Notes: generated by a model from the letters alone, not told the origin. A stretch of 64,000 bases of DNA from Streptacidiphilus fuscans (GCF_015690355.1 NZ_JADPRT010000004.1:124001-188000), one strand, 5' to 3'; shown: positions 18,617 through 29,647, numbered from the stretch's first letter. Made by a program: numbers and translations.

Positions 18617-19969
18617 ATGGAGACAGCACAGCAAGCGGCCCAGCAAGCAGCGATGGCCGTCGGGCTGGCGGTCGTGGACCTGGCGATGCGAGGCGAGTTC
18701 GCCGCGATCGAGGCGCGGTTCGCGCCGAGGCTGCGGGTGGCTCTCCCCGCCGGCGGGTTGCGCAAGGCGTGGGAGACCGAGATCGGCGTGATCGGGGCGG
18801 AGCTGCGGCGCGGCGAGCCGACGGCTGAGGACATCGCACCGGGCCTGGTCCGCGTCAGGGTCCCGCTGACCGGTCGGCACGGCGGGCTGACGGTGCTGAT
18901 GGGCATCGACGCCGAGGGCGCGTTGCAGGGCCTGCGGCTCGACGGCGCGGGCGGCGGCGGATCCGCGTGGGCCGCGCCCGCCTACGCCGACCCGGGCCGC
19001 TTCGAGGAGCGCGAGGTCGTTCTCGACGCCGGCCTCGGCCCCGTGACGGGAGTCCTCACGCTGCCGCGCGTCGGCGCGGAGGCCGCGCCCAGCGCGTCGG
19101 CCGCGTCGGCCCCGTCCGCCGCGACTGCCGGGCCCGCGCCGGGCGTGGTGCTGCTCTCCGGCGCGGGGCCCTTCGACCGGGACGGGACCGCCGGGCCGCT
19201 CAAGCCGCTCAAGGACCTCGCCTGGGGGCTGGCGAGCCGCGGCGTCGCGTCGCTGCGCTTCGACAAGGTGACCGGTGTCCACGCCGACCGTGTCGCCGCC
19301 ACCCCTGGATTCACCCTGGCCGACGAGTACGTCCCGCACGCCGTCGCCGCCGTCCGCGCGCTGCAGGGCGCCCCCGGAGTCGATCCCGCGCGCGTCTTCG
19401 TGCTCGGCCACAGCGCGGGAGGCAAGGTCGCGCCGCGTGTCGCCGCCGCGGAGCCCTCCGTGGCAGGGCTGGTCCTGTTCGCCGCCGACGCGGCTCCGAT
19501 GAACCACGCCGCGGTGCGCGTCTTCCGGCACATCGCCGCGCTCACCCCGGGGCTGGGGGCGGAGGCGGAGGCGGCCATCGCCGAGCTGGAGCGCCAGGCG
19601 GCCCGGGTGGACAGCCCCGACCTGGCCGCCGACACCCCCGGCGCGGAACTTCCGCTCGGCCTCTCCGGCGCGTACTGGCTCGATCTGCGCGGCTACGACC
19701 CCGTCGCCACCCTCGCGGCACTGGACATGCCCGCGTTGCTGCTCCAGGGTGGGCGCGACTACCAGGTGACGGTCGCCGACGACCTCGCCCTCTGGCGTGC
19801 CGGTCTCGACGGGCGGCCCGGGGTGACCGTCAGCGTCCACGAGCGGGCCGACCACCTCTTCTTCATGGGGGACGGCCCGGCCACGCCCGCGGATTACGCG
19901 GTCCCCGGACACGTCGACGGCGGCGTGGTCGCGGAGATCGCGGAGTGGATCACTGCGCAGCGGCTTTGA
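18617..19969 (+). CDS. alpha/beta hydrolase with an N-terminal DUF3887-like domain
   Basis: The product is 450 residues from ATG 18617, behind GAAGGGGG. Residues 1 to about 110 form a small alpha/beta domain resembling DUF3887, which commonly precedes this hydrolase type. The catalytic domain carries the nucleophile elbow GHSAGG, the acid in GGRDYQV and the histidine in RADHLFF. An oxyanion segment LLSGAGPFDRDGT precedes the elbow. An Ala/Ser/Pro linker joins strands near residues 155-175. It is probably an esterase or peptidase of unknown substrate. Its regulator lies divergently upstream, and the argG promoter begins just after the stop. Confidence 0.83.
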   Translation: METAQQAAQQAAMAVGLAVVDLAMRGEFAAIEARFAPRLRVALPAGGLRKAWETEIGVIGAELRRGEPTAEDIAPGLVRVRVPLTGRHGGLTVLMGIDAEGALQGLRLDGAGGGGSAWAAPAYADPGRFEEREVVLDAGLGPVTGVLTLPRVGAEAAPSASAASAPSAATAGPAPGVVLLSGAGPFDRDGTAGPLKPLKDLAWGLASRGVASLRFDKVTGVHADRVAATPGFTLADEYVPHAVAAVRALQGAPGVDPARVFVLGHSAGGKVAPRVAAAEPSVAGLVLFAADAAPMNHAAVRVFRHIAALTPGLGAEAEAAIAELERQAARVDSPDLAADTPGAELPLGLSGAYWLDLRGYDPVATLAALDMPALLLQGGRDYQVTVADDLALWRAGLDGRPGVTVSVHERADHLFFMGDGPATPADYAVPGHVDGGVVAEIAEWITAQRL

Positions 19970-19998
19970 ATTTCATACGGGGGCATGCATAATTATGC
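19965..19998 (+). promoter_or_regulatory. argG promoter with ARG box
   Basis: The site TTTCATACGGG...GCATGCATAATTATGC has ARG-box character, including the 12-bp palindrome GCATAATTATGC at 19987-19998. TTTGAA at 19965-19970 and CATAAT at 19988-19993 form a -35/-10 pair with 17-bp spacing, so the operator covers the -10. A further ATGCATAC half-site at 20063 could be auxiliary. The -35 overlaps the hydrolase stop codon. Confidence 0.65.
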
Positions 19999-20103
19999 CT
20001 AGCGCCGCGAGGCTACGCCCGCAGTCGCCATGTGCCTTCCGTGGTCGCCCCGGCGGCCCCGGATGCATACCCCCGTCTGCCCTGTGAGTGATTGGAGATA
20101 GCC

Positions 20104-22739
<2,636 letters not shown>

Positions 22740-22754
22740 CGCGTCGGCAGTCCC

Positions 22755-22800
22755 GACAGCCGTGCCAGGCCGGTCATGTGACCGGCTCGGCACGGCTGTC
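22755..22800 (+). terminator. terminator after argGH
   Basis: GACAGCCGTGCC and GGCACGGCTGTC pair perfectly over 12 bp, with an inner CCGGTCA/TGACCGG stem, forming a long two-part hairpin 16 bases after the argH stop. Confidence 0.8.
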
Positions 22801-22818
22801 GCATACATCGCCACCTGT

Positions 22819-22912
22819 AGGGGCGCAGGGAACTGCGCGAGAGGCCACCCTGTGCGGACGGCCCTGTCCATTGAGGACCATCTGCCCCGGGTGGCTTCTG
22901 GCGCTGCAGCTA
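22819..22912. repeat. dispersed intergenic inverted repeat, copy B (degenerate)
   Basis: The left part AGGGGCGCAGGGAACTGCGC, GCCACCCTGTGCGGA and a later GGGTGGCTT match the family seen at 10228, 36039 and 58625. The right arm (GTTCCCCGCGCCCCT) has decayed, so it no longer closes a full hairpin. It lies between convergent argH and the acyltransferase gene. Confidence 0.7.
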
Positions 22913-22934
22913 CCTCGCCGGCATCAGCTGACCG

Positions 22935-23669
22935 TCAGGCCGCCTTGCCGACAGTGCTCTCGCTCTCGGCGGCCTTGGCCGCCTTCGCGGCCAGCAGCTT
23001 CGCCTTGGTGGCGTAGATGTCCACGTACTCCTGACCGGAGAGGTCGAGGATCGCGGAGACGATCTCGTCCGTCACTGCCCGGAGCACGAAGCGGTCGCGC
23101 TGCATGCCCTCGTAGCGGTCGAACGTCAGCGGCTTGCCGAAGTGGATCTCCGGGCGGACCCGGAACGGCCGGCGCCAGCGCATGCTGCCGTTGGCCTGGA
23201 CCTCGTCTGTGGCCACCAGGCCGACGGGGATGACCGGCGCGCCGCTGGCCAGCGCGAGGTGGGCGACGCCGGTGCGTCCGCGGTGGAGGCGGCCGTCGGG
23301 GCTGCGGGTGCCCTCCGGGTAGATGCCGAAGAGGCGGCCCGCCGCCAGCTCGCGCATGCCCGTGTCGATCGCGGCCGTGGAGGCGCGGCCACCGCTGCGG
23401 TCGACCGGGACCGCGCCGACGCCGCGGAAGAAGGAGGCCATCAGTCGGCCCTTGACGCCGCGGCCGGTGAAGTACTCCTCCTTGGCGACGTAGTGCACCT
23501 GACGCGGCGCGGCCAGCGGGAGGAAGACCGAGTCGCAGAACGACAGGTGGTTCGGCGCGATGATCGCGGGGCCGTCGAGGGGGATGTTCTCGACCCCGGT
23601 CACCCGGGGCCGGTAGACCGTGCGGACCACGGGGCCGACCACGATCTTCTTGAGCAGCCAGTAGAACAC
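22935..23669 (-). CDS. 1-acyl-sn-glycerol-3-phosphate acyltransferase (PlsC family)
   Basis: The product is 244 residues. The four acyltransferase blocks are visible: NHLSFCDS (H-x4-D catalytic pair), the region KGRLMASFFRGVGAVPVDR, IYPEGTRSPDG, and VIPVGLVATD. The N-terminus is a hydrophobic, basic anchor (FYWLLKKIVVGPVVR) that would hold it at the membrane. A C-terminal Ala/Lys-rich helix (KAKLLAAKAAKAAES) is unusual and may be a membrane or protein contact. It would acylate lysophosphatidate or a related lipid in phospholipid synthesis. Confidence 0.9.
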   Translation of the reverse strand: MFYWLLKKIVVGPVVRTVYRPRVTGVENIPLDGPAIIAPNHLSFCDSVFLPLAAPRQVHYVAKEEYFTGRGVKGRLMASFFRGVGAVPVDRSGGRASTAAIDTGMRELAAGRLFGIYPEGTRSPDGRLHRGRTGVAHLALASGAPVIPVGLVATDEVQANGSMRWRRPFRVRPEIHFGKPLTFDRYEGMQRDRFVLRAVTDEIVSAILDLSGQEYVDIYATKAKLLAAKAAKAAESESTVGKAA

Positions 23670-23887
23670 CGTTCCTCCGTCATCTGTGCCTGGCGCGGGC
23701 GCGATGCGCAGGATCCTAGTCGCCTCCCGTTACCGACGGGTACACCGGGCGACGTGCTCTCGGTTACATTCCGTTGATCGCTTGATTACAGCTGAGTGTC
23801 CCAGCCGTTCCTGTGGGTTTGCCCTCGTTCGGGTGGCGGTCGGGCCGGCGTGCTGCCGAGGCGGCGTCAAAGGCCGTTGTCCCAGGC

Positions 23888-24187
23888 ATGGACAGTGCGT
23901 ATGCGATCCCTGAGTTCGAGGTCCCGGCCGGACTGCGGCTGCCGCGACGCGCCACCTGCCCGGAGGCGCGCGTCCTCGCGCGGGAGCGTGCCGCGGAGGT
24001 GCGCGCCGCCGTCGCGCTGCTGCCTGCCCGGTGCGCGGAGCTGGTGGGCGCGCTCCTCGACGAGCCCACCACCGACTACGGCGAACTGGCCGCGCGGCTG
24101 CGGATGCCGCGCGGCAGCATCGGACCGACGCGCTCACGCTGTCTCAGTTGCCTGAGACGGCGTCTCGCGCCGCTGTCAGCCCTGTAG
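23888..24187 (+). CDS. stand-alone sigma-70 region 4-like protein
   Basis: The product is 99 residues from ATG 23888. The second half (LPARCAELVGALLDEPTTDY, then GELAARLRMPRGSIGPTRSR, then CLSCLRRRL) is the region 4 helix-turn-helix of sigma-70 factors, where the P-x-G-x-I-x2-x-R-x-R-C pattern is the -35 recognition helix. No region 2 (-10 binding, core binding) is encoded. It could be a co-sigma subunit, a DNA-binding regulator or a remnant. The open frame extends to 23813 but with no ribosome site. Its last 12 bases overlap the 3' end of the convergent monooxygenase gene. Confidence 0.65.
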   Translation: MDSAYAIPEFEVPAGLRLPRRATCPEARVLARERAAEVRAAVALLPARCAELVGALLDEPTTDYGELAARLRMPRGSIGPTRSRCLSCLRRRLAPLSAL

Positions 24188-25717
24188 CTCACCCGCCGCG
24201 GCCGGCTCGCCCAGCCACCCGCCGATGCCCGCGCTCACCTGCTGCGCCGTCGGGCCGTCAGCCGCCCAGGCCACGTACGCGTCCGGGCGCACCAGCACCA
24301 CCCGGCGCCTCAGCCTCGGCGAGGTGACGTGCAGCAGCCGGTCCGACCAGCCGTCTTCGGGGGCGTGACCGTCCCCGCTGACCAGGACGAATTTCCCTTC
24401 CCGCAGCGCCTCGTAGAGCCGCGACGGGCCCTTGCCGTCCGGCTCCGCGTCGCGGGACAGCTCCAGATCGGGGGCGCGCGTGCCGACGTACCGATTGGAG
24501 CCGGTCGGAGCCTGCTTGCGGTACGAGATGCCGATGCCGGAGATCTCCAGCCCGCCGCGTCGGGTCAGCGGACGCAGCCGGCTGCCGACGCCCTTCATCA
24601 GCGTGCGCGCCAGCCGGGGTGCCGGTTCGTCACCGATCGACAGCCGCAGCAGTCCGCCGGAGGTGCGCAGGACGTGCGCCCCGACCGGGTGCCGCTCGGC
24701 CTGGTAGCTGTCGAGCAGGTCCCGCCTGGCCCAGCCGCGCAACGCGGCGGCCAGCTTCCAGCCCAGGTTGGCGGCGTCCTGCAGGCCGGTGTTCATGCCC
24801 TGGCCGCCGGCGGGGGAGTGGCAGTGCGCCGCGTCGCCCGCGAGGAAGACCCGGCCGACCCGGTAGGTCGGTGCCTGCCGCTCGTCGCTGTGGAACCGGG
24901 AGAGCGCGCGCGGCTCGTGCGGGCCGAAGTCCTCGCCGAGGATCTTGGTGGTCACCTGGCAGAGCCGGTCGAAGTCGACGGGGGCGCGGTCCGGCTGCTG
25001 GTCGTGCCGGTCCCAGGTGAGGATCCGGTACCAGCCGTCCCCGTAGGGCGCCATGAAGGTGAAGCCGTCCTCGCTCGCGCCGACGTTCAGCAGGCTGTCC
25101 GGCTCCCGCTGGAGCCGGACGTCGGCGAGCATCACCGACTGGATCGCGGACTCGCCCGGGTACGGAACGCCCAGCAACTCGCGCACGGTGCTGTGGACGC
25201 CGTCGGTACCGACGGCGTACGTGCTACGGAAGGTGACGGTGTCCCCGTCCACCGTGGCGTCCACCTCCACGCCGAGGGCGTCCTGGCGCAGCGCGGTGAC
25301 CTGCGCTCCGCGCACCAGGGTGACCCCGGCGTCCAGGGCGCGGCGCTGGAGCACGGCCTCGGTGTTGTACTGAGGGGTGATCAGCACCAGCGGGAAGCGG
25401 CTGGGCAGCTGGCGCATCTCCACCTTGAGCCTGCCGAAGATCTGCAGGTTGTCGATCTGAGCCCCGGTCTCCAGCAGCTCCTCCGCCAGACCGCGGGCGT
25501 CCAGCTGCTCCAGCGTCCGCGCGTGGACGGCGAAGGCGCGGGAGAGGTTGGACTCGTCCTTCCGCTTCTCCAGCAGCGCCACGCGCAGTCCCGCCGCGGC
25601 GACGTCCCCGGCCAGCAGCAGGCCGGTCGGCCCGGCGCCGACGACGACGAGGTCGTAGTCGGTCCCGGTGCTGTGGCCCTGGCTCTCGCCCTCGCTCTTG
25701 CGTGTGCTCGTGCTCAT
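24176..25717 (-). CDS. FAD-dependent aromatic monooxygenase (PheA/TfdB type)
   Basis: The product is 513 residues. It is a class A flavoprotein hydroxylase: VVVGAGPTGLLLAGDVA binds the ADP of FAD, the D-G motif appears as GTDGVHSTVR, and FLAGDAAHCHSPAGGQGMN (the G-D motif) contacts the ribityl chain. A C-terminal thioredoxin-like domain (about 410-510) lacks the C-x-x-C and is seen in phenol hydroxylases and in antibiotic-modifying enzymes such as rifampicin monooxygenase. The substrate is unknown; natural-product tailoring, detoxification or aromatic catabolism are all possible. No other pathway genes flank it. Confidence 0.88.
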   Translation of the reverse strand: MSTSTRKSEGESQGHSTGTDYDLVVVGAGPTGLLLAGDVAAAGLRVALLEKRKDESNLSRAFAVHARTLEQLDARGLAEELLETGAQIDNLQIFGRLKVEMRQLPSRFPLVLITPQYNTEAVLQRRALDAGVTLVRGAQVTALRQDALGVEVDATVDGDTVTFRSTYAVGTDGVHSTVRELLGVPYPGESAIQSVMLADVRLQREPDSLLNVGASEDGFTFMAPYGDGWYRILTWDRHDQQPDRAPVDFDRLCQVTTKILGEDFGPHEPRALSRFHSDERQAPTYRVGRVFLAGDAAHCHSPAGGQGMNTGLQDAANLGWKLAAALRGWARRDLLDSYQAERHPVGAHVLRTSGGLLRLSIGDEPAPRLARTLMKGVGSRLRPLTRRGGLEISGIGISYRKQAPTGSNRYVGTRAPDLELSRDAEPDGKGPSRLYEALREGKFVLVSGDGHAPEDGWSDRLLHVTSPRLRRRVVLVRPDAYVAWAADGPTAQQVSAGIGGWLGEPAAAGELQG

Positions 25718-26029
25718 CGCTCGTTGCTCCCCCGAAGACGTGGTGAGGCGGTTCGGCGGCGCCGCAGTCAGGGCGCTCCGTTCGAGTGTGGCGTGAGGAG
25801 TGTCACTCTGGCCCTAACTCGGCTGTGTCGCAAGGAAAGCCGCTCCAGCGGGGGAACAGGTCCGGCGACCGCGCAGGTTGCAATCGGAGTACCGCGGGGT
25901 AAAGGGCTCTGGAACGTTCGCCGGTGGCACCGCATGATCGTCGGGCGGACCACACCTCCGGTCAGGGCATCCCGGTCGCTTCCCCTCAGTTCCGCGCGGC
26001 CGGGCTCACGAGAAAGGGAGGAAGCGCAC
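25718..26029. other. divergent intergenic region, no gene seen
   Basis: This 312-bp gap separates the monooxygenase start from an acetyltransferase gene. It should hold both promoters. GAGTG-T-CACTC at 25798-25808 is a short perfect palindrome that could be an operator. I see no convincing coding frame or RNA gene. Confidence 0.4.
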
Positions 26030-26536
26030 ATGGGCATGAGCGTGACCACCTCGGTCGCCACCGAGGACGACGCCGAGCGGATCCTGAAGCTCCAGTACCT
26101 CTGCTACCAGGGCGAGGCCGAGCTCTACGGCGACTGGGCCATCGACCCGCTGACGGAGAGCCTGGAGAGCGTGCGCGCCGAGCTGAAGAACCGTCACATG
26201 CTGGTCGCCCGCCTCGGCGACGAGGTCGTGGGCGCGGTCCGCGGCTGGGTCGACGCGGACGGCATCGGCAGGATAGAGCGGCTCTGCGTCCACCCACGGA
26301 TGCAGCGCCACGGCCTCGGCACCCGCCTGGTACGCGCCATGGAGACCCTCCTCACAGCGGAGGACCCGAGCCCGCGCTCCTTCCGCCTCTCCACCGGCCA
26401 CCGCAGCGTGGGCAACCTGCGGCTGTACCAACGGCTGGGCTACCGCCGCGTGGACGTGGAGGAGGTCAACAGCCGCCTGAGCTTCGTCGGCCTGGAGAAG
26501 TCCGTGGAGGCGCAGAACTTGGCCGCGACGGCTTAG
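26030..26536 (+). CDS. GNAT family N-acetyltransferase
   Basis: The product is 168 residues from ATG 26030, with AGGGAGG upstream. Motif A, where acetyl-CoA pyrophosphate binds, is IERLCVHPRMQRHGLGTRLV (R/Q-x-x-G-x-G/A). The later GNLRLYQRLGYRRV is the usual motif B. The acceptor is unknown. The repeat hairpin at 26549 lies just after the stop and probably isolates it from the metNIQ leader region. Confidence 0.85.
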   Translation: MGMSVTTSVATEDDAERILKLQYLCYQGEAELYGDWAIDPLTESLESVRAELKNRHMLVARLGDEVVGAVRGWVDADGIGRIERLCVHPRMQRHGLGTRLVRAMETLLTAEDPSPRSFRLSTGHRSVGNLRLYQRLGYRRVDVEEVNSRLSFVGLEKSVEAQNLAATA

Positions 26537-26548
26537 CGGCAACACCTC

Positions 26549-26592
26549 AGGGGCGCGACAAGCCACCCGCGACAGGTGGTCCTCGCGCCCCT
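26549..26592. repeat. dispersed intergenic inverted repeat, copy C (compact, terminator-like)
   Basis: AGGGGCGCG and CGCGCCCCT form the outer stem and CCACC/GGTGG the inner one, the shortest version of the family (44 bases). It sits 12 bases after the acetyltransferase stop and can act as its terminator. Confidence 0.8.
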
Positions 26593-26632
26593 AGGGGATA
26601 AGTACAACTTCTTTCTTGTCAAAGAATCCGTT

Positions 26633-26663
26633 TTGGATGATCCAGGGATCATCTGCTTAACTA
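26633..26663 (+). promoter_or_regulatory. metNIQ promoter candidate with palindromic operator
   Basis: GATGATCCAGGGATCATC (26636-26653) is a perfect 8-bp inverted repeat with spacer AG. TTGGAT at 26633 and TAACTA at 26658-26663 form a possible -35/-10 pair 19 bp apart, so the palindrome would fill the spacer. The predicted start falls at or next to ATG 26669 of the leader peptide, which would make the message leaderless. The surrounding DNA is clearly richer in A/T than the rest of the window. The protein that binds it is unknown. Confidence 0.55.
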
Positions 26664-26668
26664 GGTCC

Positions 26669-26773
26669 ATGACTTCGAACACGACCTTCCTCCTCACCGG
26701 CGCGATGCCGGCAGGTGGTCGTGGCATGCGCGCGATGACGCGCATGTGTTGTCGAATGTGCTTCGGCTGCTGA
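26669..26773 (+). CDS. Met/Cys-rich leader peptide (candidate attenuator) for metNIQ
   Basis: This 34-codon frame runs from ATG 26669 to TGA 26771-26773 and has no recognisable protein family. Its second half reads MRAMTRMCCRMCFGC: four Met and four Cys in fifteen residues, against an expectation near zero. Met-Cys codons in a short frame 96 bases before a methionine importer are what a ribosome-stalling attenuator would carry. A stem ATGCGCG-6-CGCGCAT overlaps the Met codons, so ribosome position could change RNA folding. No ribosome site is evident; initiation at a leaderless AUG is plausible. Function is inference. Confidence 0.6.
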   Translation: MTSNTTFLLTGAMPAGGRGMRAMTRMCCRMCFGC

Positions 26774-26869
26774 GCCCTGCCGCTCAGTCCCCTTCCTGCC
26801 TGTAGAGCCACGCTCCGGGCTGCCCTCGCGCGAGTGCGAACGTCCTCGCGCCGACCCACGGAAACACCT

Positions 26870-27871
26870 GTGATCACCACATCTGACCTGCGTAAGGTCT
26901 ACCGTGCCCATGGCCGGGACACCGTCGCGCTCGACGGCGTCGATCTCCACGTCCGCACCGGCGAGGTCTACGGCGTCGTCGGTACCAGCGGCGCCGGGAA
27001 GAGCACCCTCATCCGCTGCGTCAACCTGCTGGAGCGGCCCTCCTCGGGCAGCGTCCAGGTGGACGGACGCGAGCTGACCTCGCTCTCCGCAAGCGAGCTG
27101 CGGGCCACCCGCCGCTCCATCGGGATGGTCTTCCAGCACTTCAACCTGCTGGCCCGCCGCACGGTCGCCGAGAACGTCCAGCTGCCGCTGGAGCTGACCG
27201 GGCTGACCCGGCGCGAGCGCGCCGCCAAGGCGGCCGAGCTGCTCGACCTGGTCGGCCTCGCCGACAAGGCCCGCGCCTACCCGGCGCAGCTGTCCGGCGG
27301 GCAGAAGCAGCGCGTCGGCATCGCCCGCGCGCTGGCCGGGGACCCGAAGGTGCTGCTCTCCGACGAGGCGACCTCCGCGCTCGACCCGGAGACCACCCGC
27401 TCCGTCCTCCAGCTGCTGCGCGAGCTCAACCAACAGCTGGGCCTGACCGTCCTGCTGATCACGCATGAGATGGACGTCATCAAGTCCGTCTGCGACTCCG
27501 CCGCGCTGATGCGGGCGGGCAAGGTCGTCGAGTCCGGCACGCTGAACGAGCTGCTCGCCCGTCCCGGCTCGGAGCTGGCCCGCGAGCTGTTCCCGCTCGG
27601 CGGCGGCACGCCGGTCGCCGGTGACGAGCCGTTGCAGGGCAGCACCCTGGTCGACATCACCTTCCAGGGCGACGCGGCCGTCCAGCCGTTCATCTCGCAG
27701 CTGGCCCGCACCTACAACGTCGACGTCAACATCGTCGGCGCGGCGGTCGAGACGATCGGCGGTCGCCAGGTCGGCCGGATGCGCGTAGCGCTGCCCGGCA
27801 GCTTCGAGGAGAACGTCGTGCCGATCGGCTACCTGCGTGAGCAGGGCCTGCAGGTTGAGGTGGCAGCGTGA
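26870..27871 (+). CDS. metN: methionine ABC transporter ATP-binding protein
   Basis: The product is 333 residues from GTG 26870. Walker A is GTSGAGKST, the Q-loop lies in GMVFQHFNLL, the signature is LSGGQKQRVGIARAL, Walker B is VLLSDEATSALDP and the H-loop is LLITHEMDVI. The C-terminal about 80 residues form a NIL domain (VDITFQGDAAVQPFISQLA), which in MetN binds methionine and shuts the transporter off when cell methionine is high. It is the first structural gene of metNIQ. The stop overlaps metI by four bases. Confidence 0.96.
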   Translation: MITTSDLRKVYRAHGRDTVALDGVDLHVRTGEVYGVVGTSGAGKSTLIRCVNLLERPSSGSVQVDGRELTSLSASELRATRRSIGMVFQHFNLLARRTVAENVQLPLELTGLTRRERAAKAAELLDLVGLADKARAYPAQLSGGQKQRVGIARALAGDPKVLLSDEATSALDPETTRSVLQLLRELNQQLGLTVLLITHEMDVIKSVCDSAALMRAGKVVESGTLNELLARPGSELARELFPLGGGTPVAGDEPLQGSTLVDITFQGDAAVQPFISQLARTYNVDVNIVGAAVETIGGRQVGRMRVALPGSFEENVVPIGYLREQGLQVEVAA

Positions 27872-28674
27872 ACTGGTCGGACATGCAGCCGCTGCTGGTG
27901 CAGTCGACGCAGGAGACCTTCTGGATGGTCGGCTGGGCGACTCTTGCCACCGTCGTGGTCGGCCTGCCGCTCGGACTGCTGCTGGTGCTGACCCGCCGGG
28001 GCGGGCTGCTCCAGAACGCGGCGGCCAACAAGCTGATCGGAGCGATCGTCAACATCGGCCGCTCGCTGCCGTTCGTGATCCTGATCGTGGCCATCATCCC
28101 GTTCACCCGCTGGGTGACCGGCACCACGCTGGGATGGCAGGCGGCGACCGTGCCGCTGGCCGTCGGTGCGATCCCGTTCTTCGCCCGGCTGGTCGAGACG
28201 GCCGTCGGCGACGTGGACGGCGGGCTGGTCGAGGCCGTGCAGGCGATGGGCGGTTCGACCTGGACGGTCGTCCGCAAGGCGCTGTTGCCCGAGTCGCTGC
28301 CGGGCCTGATCTCGGCGCTGACCACCACCGTCATCGCGCTGATCGGCTACTCGGCCATGGCCGGAACGGTCGGCGGCGGCGGACTTGGCACGCTGGCCAT
28401 CAACTACGGCTACATGCGCTTCGAGACCACCTTCATGTGGGTCATCGCGGCCGAGCTGGTCGTCCTGGTGACCCTGGTCCAGCTGGTCGGCGAGGGCCTC
28501 GCCCGCAGCCTCGACCACAAGCGCGGCACCACCTCCCGGCGGTTCACCCTCGGAGGCTCGCTCCGACGGTCCGTCACCACTCCCACGACTTCCGTGGTCC
28601 CGGCGTCCGACGACGACGCGACAGCCACGGACACCCCCGCGCAGGAGCCGGTTCCCACCGGCACCACGCGCTGA
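27868..28674 (+). CDS. metI: methionine ABC transporter permease
   Basis: The product is 268 residues from GTG 27868. Five or so membrane helices are seen, including TLATVVVGLPLGLLLVL and VPLAVGAIPFFARLVE. The segment VEAVQAMGGSTWTVVRKALLPES is the E-A-A coupling loop (given here as EAVQAMGGSTWTVV) that contacts MetN. The C-terminal about 50 residues are a polar tail not usually present in MetI. It would form the membrane channel of the D-methionine/L-methionine importer. Confidence 0.95.
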   Translation: MNWSDMQPLLVQSTQETFWMVGWATLATVVVGLPLGLLLVLTRRGGLLQNAAANKLIGAIVNIGRSLPFVILIVAIIPFTRWVTGTTLGWQAATVPLAVGAIPFFARLVETAVGDVDGGLVEAVQAMGGSTWTVVRKALLPESLPGLISALTTTVIALIGYSAMAGTVGGGGLGTLAINYGYMRFETTFMWVIAAELVVLVTLVQLVGEGLARSLDHKRGTTSRRFTLGGSLRRSVTTPTTSVVPASDDDATATDTPAQEPVPTGTTR

Positions 28675-28715
28675 CCCACCCGCACCGCAAGCACAACCAA
28701 GGAAGGGCACTTTTC

Positions 28716-29561
28716 GTGCGTACCTCCGTGAAGCTCACCACCACCGTCCTCGCCACCGGCGCCCTGGCCCTCTCGCTGGCCGCCTGCGGTTCCGGTTCGA
28801 CCTCCGGCAGCGCCTCCGGCTCGGCCGCGGACGCGAACAAGCCGTTGATCGTCGCCGCCTCGCCGACGCCGCACGCGCAGATCCTCGACTTCATCGCGAA
28901 GAACCTCGCGCCCAAGGTCGGTCTGAAGCTCCAGGTCCAGGTGGTGACCGACTACGTCACCCCGAACCTCGCCGTGCAGGACGGCTCCGCCGACGCGGAC
29001 TACTTCCAGCACCTGCCGTACCTCCAGGACTTCAACAAGAGCCACGGCACCGACCTCGTCTCCGTCGAGGCCGTCCACCTGGAGCCGCTGGGCCTGTACT
29101 CGAACAAGGTGAAGTCGGCGAAGGCGCTCGCCGACGGGGCGACCATCGCGGTGCCGAACGACGCCACCAACGAGGGCCGCGCCCTCAAGCTGCTCGCCGA
29201 CAACGGCCTGATCACCCTGAAGCCCGACGCGGGCATCACTGCGACGCCGGACGACATCGCGAGCAACCCGAAGCACCTCAAGTTCCAGGAGATCGACGCG
29301 GCCCAGCTGCCGCGCACCCTGAGCGACGTCGACGCGGCCGTCATCAACGGCAACTACGCGCTCGACGCCCACCTCAGCCCGACGAAGGACGCGCTGCTGC
29401 TGGAGAAGGCCCAGGGCAACCCCTACGCCAACATCCTCGCCGTCAAGGCCGGGAACCAGAACGACCCGCGCGTCAAGAAGCTCGCCGAGCTGCTGCACTC
29501 GCCGCAGGTCAAGCAGTACATCGAGCAGACCTTCGGCGGGGCGGTGATTCCGGCCTTCTGA
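28716..29561 (+). CDS. metQ: methionine-binding lipoprotein
   Basis: The product is 281 residues from GTG 28716, behind GGAAGGGC. It begins with a lipoprotein signal: basic N-terminus, hydrophobic stretch, and lipobox LAAC, followed by a Ser/Gly linker. The mature part matches NlpA/MetQ: IVAASPTPHAQIL, YFQHLPYL, VPNDATNEGRALKLL and VINGNYAL. It captures methionine outside the membrane for MetNI. The signal, substrate-binding fold and operon position agree. Confidence 0.95.
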   Translation: MRTSVKLTTTVLATGALALSLAACGSGSTSGSASGSAADANKPLIVAASPTPHAQILDFIAKNLAPKVGLKLQVQVVTDYVTPNLAVQDGSADADYFQHLPYLQDFNKSHGTDLVSVEAVHLEPLGLYSNKVKSAKALADGATIAVPNDATNEGRALKLLADNGLITLKPDAGITATPDDIASNPKHLKFQEIDAAQLPRTLSDVDAAVINGNYALDAHLSPTKDALLLEKAQGNPYANILAVKAGNQNDPRVKKLAELLHSPQVKQYIEQTFGGAVIPAF

Positions 29562-29588
29562 CGGAGCGAGTAGCCTCGATCTCCCACA

Positions 29589-29647
29589 GCCGTCAGTGCC
29601 TGTTCGCCCCGGAGCCGTTCGGCGCGCCGGGGCAAACAGGTGACGGC
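29589..29647 (+). terminator. extended hairpin after metQ
   Basis: CCTGTT-C-GCCCCGG pairs with CCGGGGC-A-AACAGG, and an outer GCCGTCA/TGACGGC stem extends it. It lies 28 bases after the metQ stop and probably ends the metNIQ transcript. Confidence 0.75.

Noticed and set aside
25798..25808. GAGTG-T-CACTC as an operator
   Set aside because: The palindrome is short and unsupported by a second copy; mentioned only in the intergenic entry.
26593..26668. A SAM riboswitch ahead of metN
   Set aside because: I could not find the conserved SAM-I, II or IV cores. The palindrome and leader peptide explain the region better.
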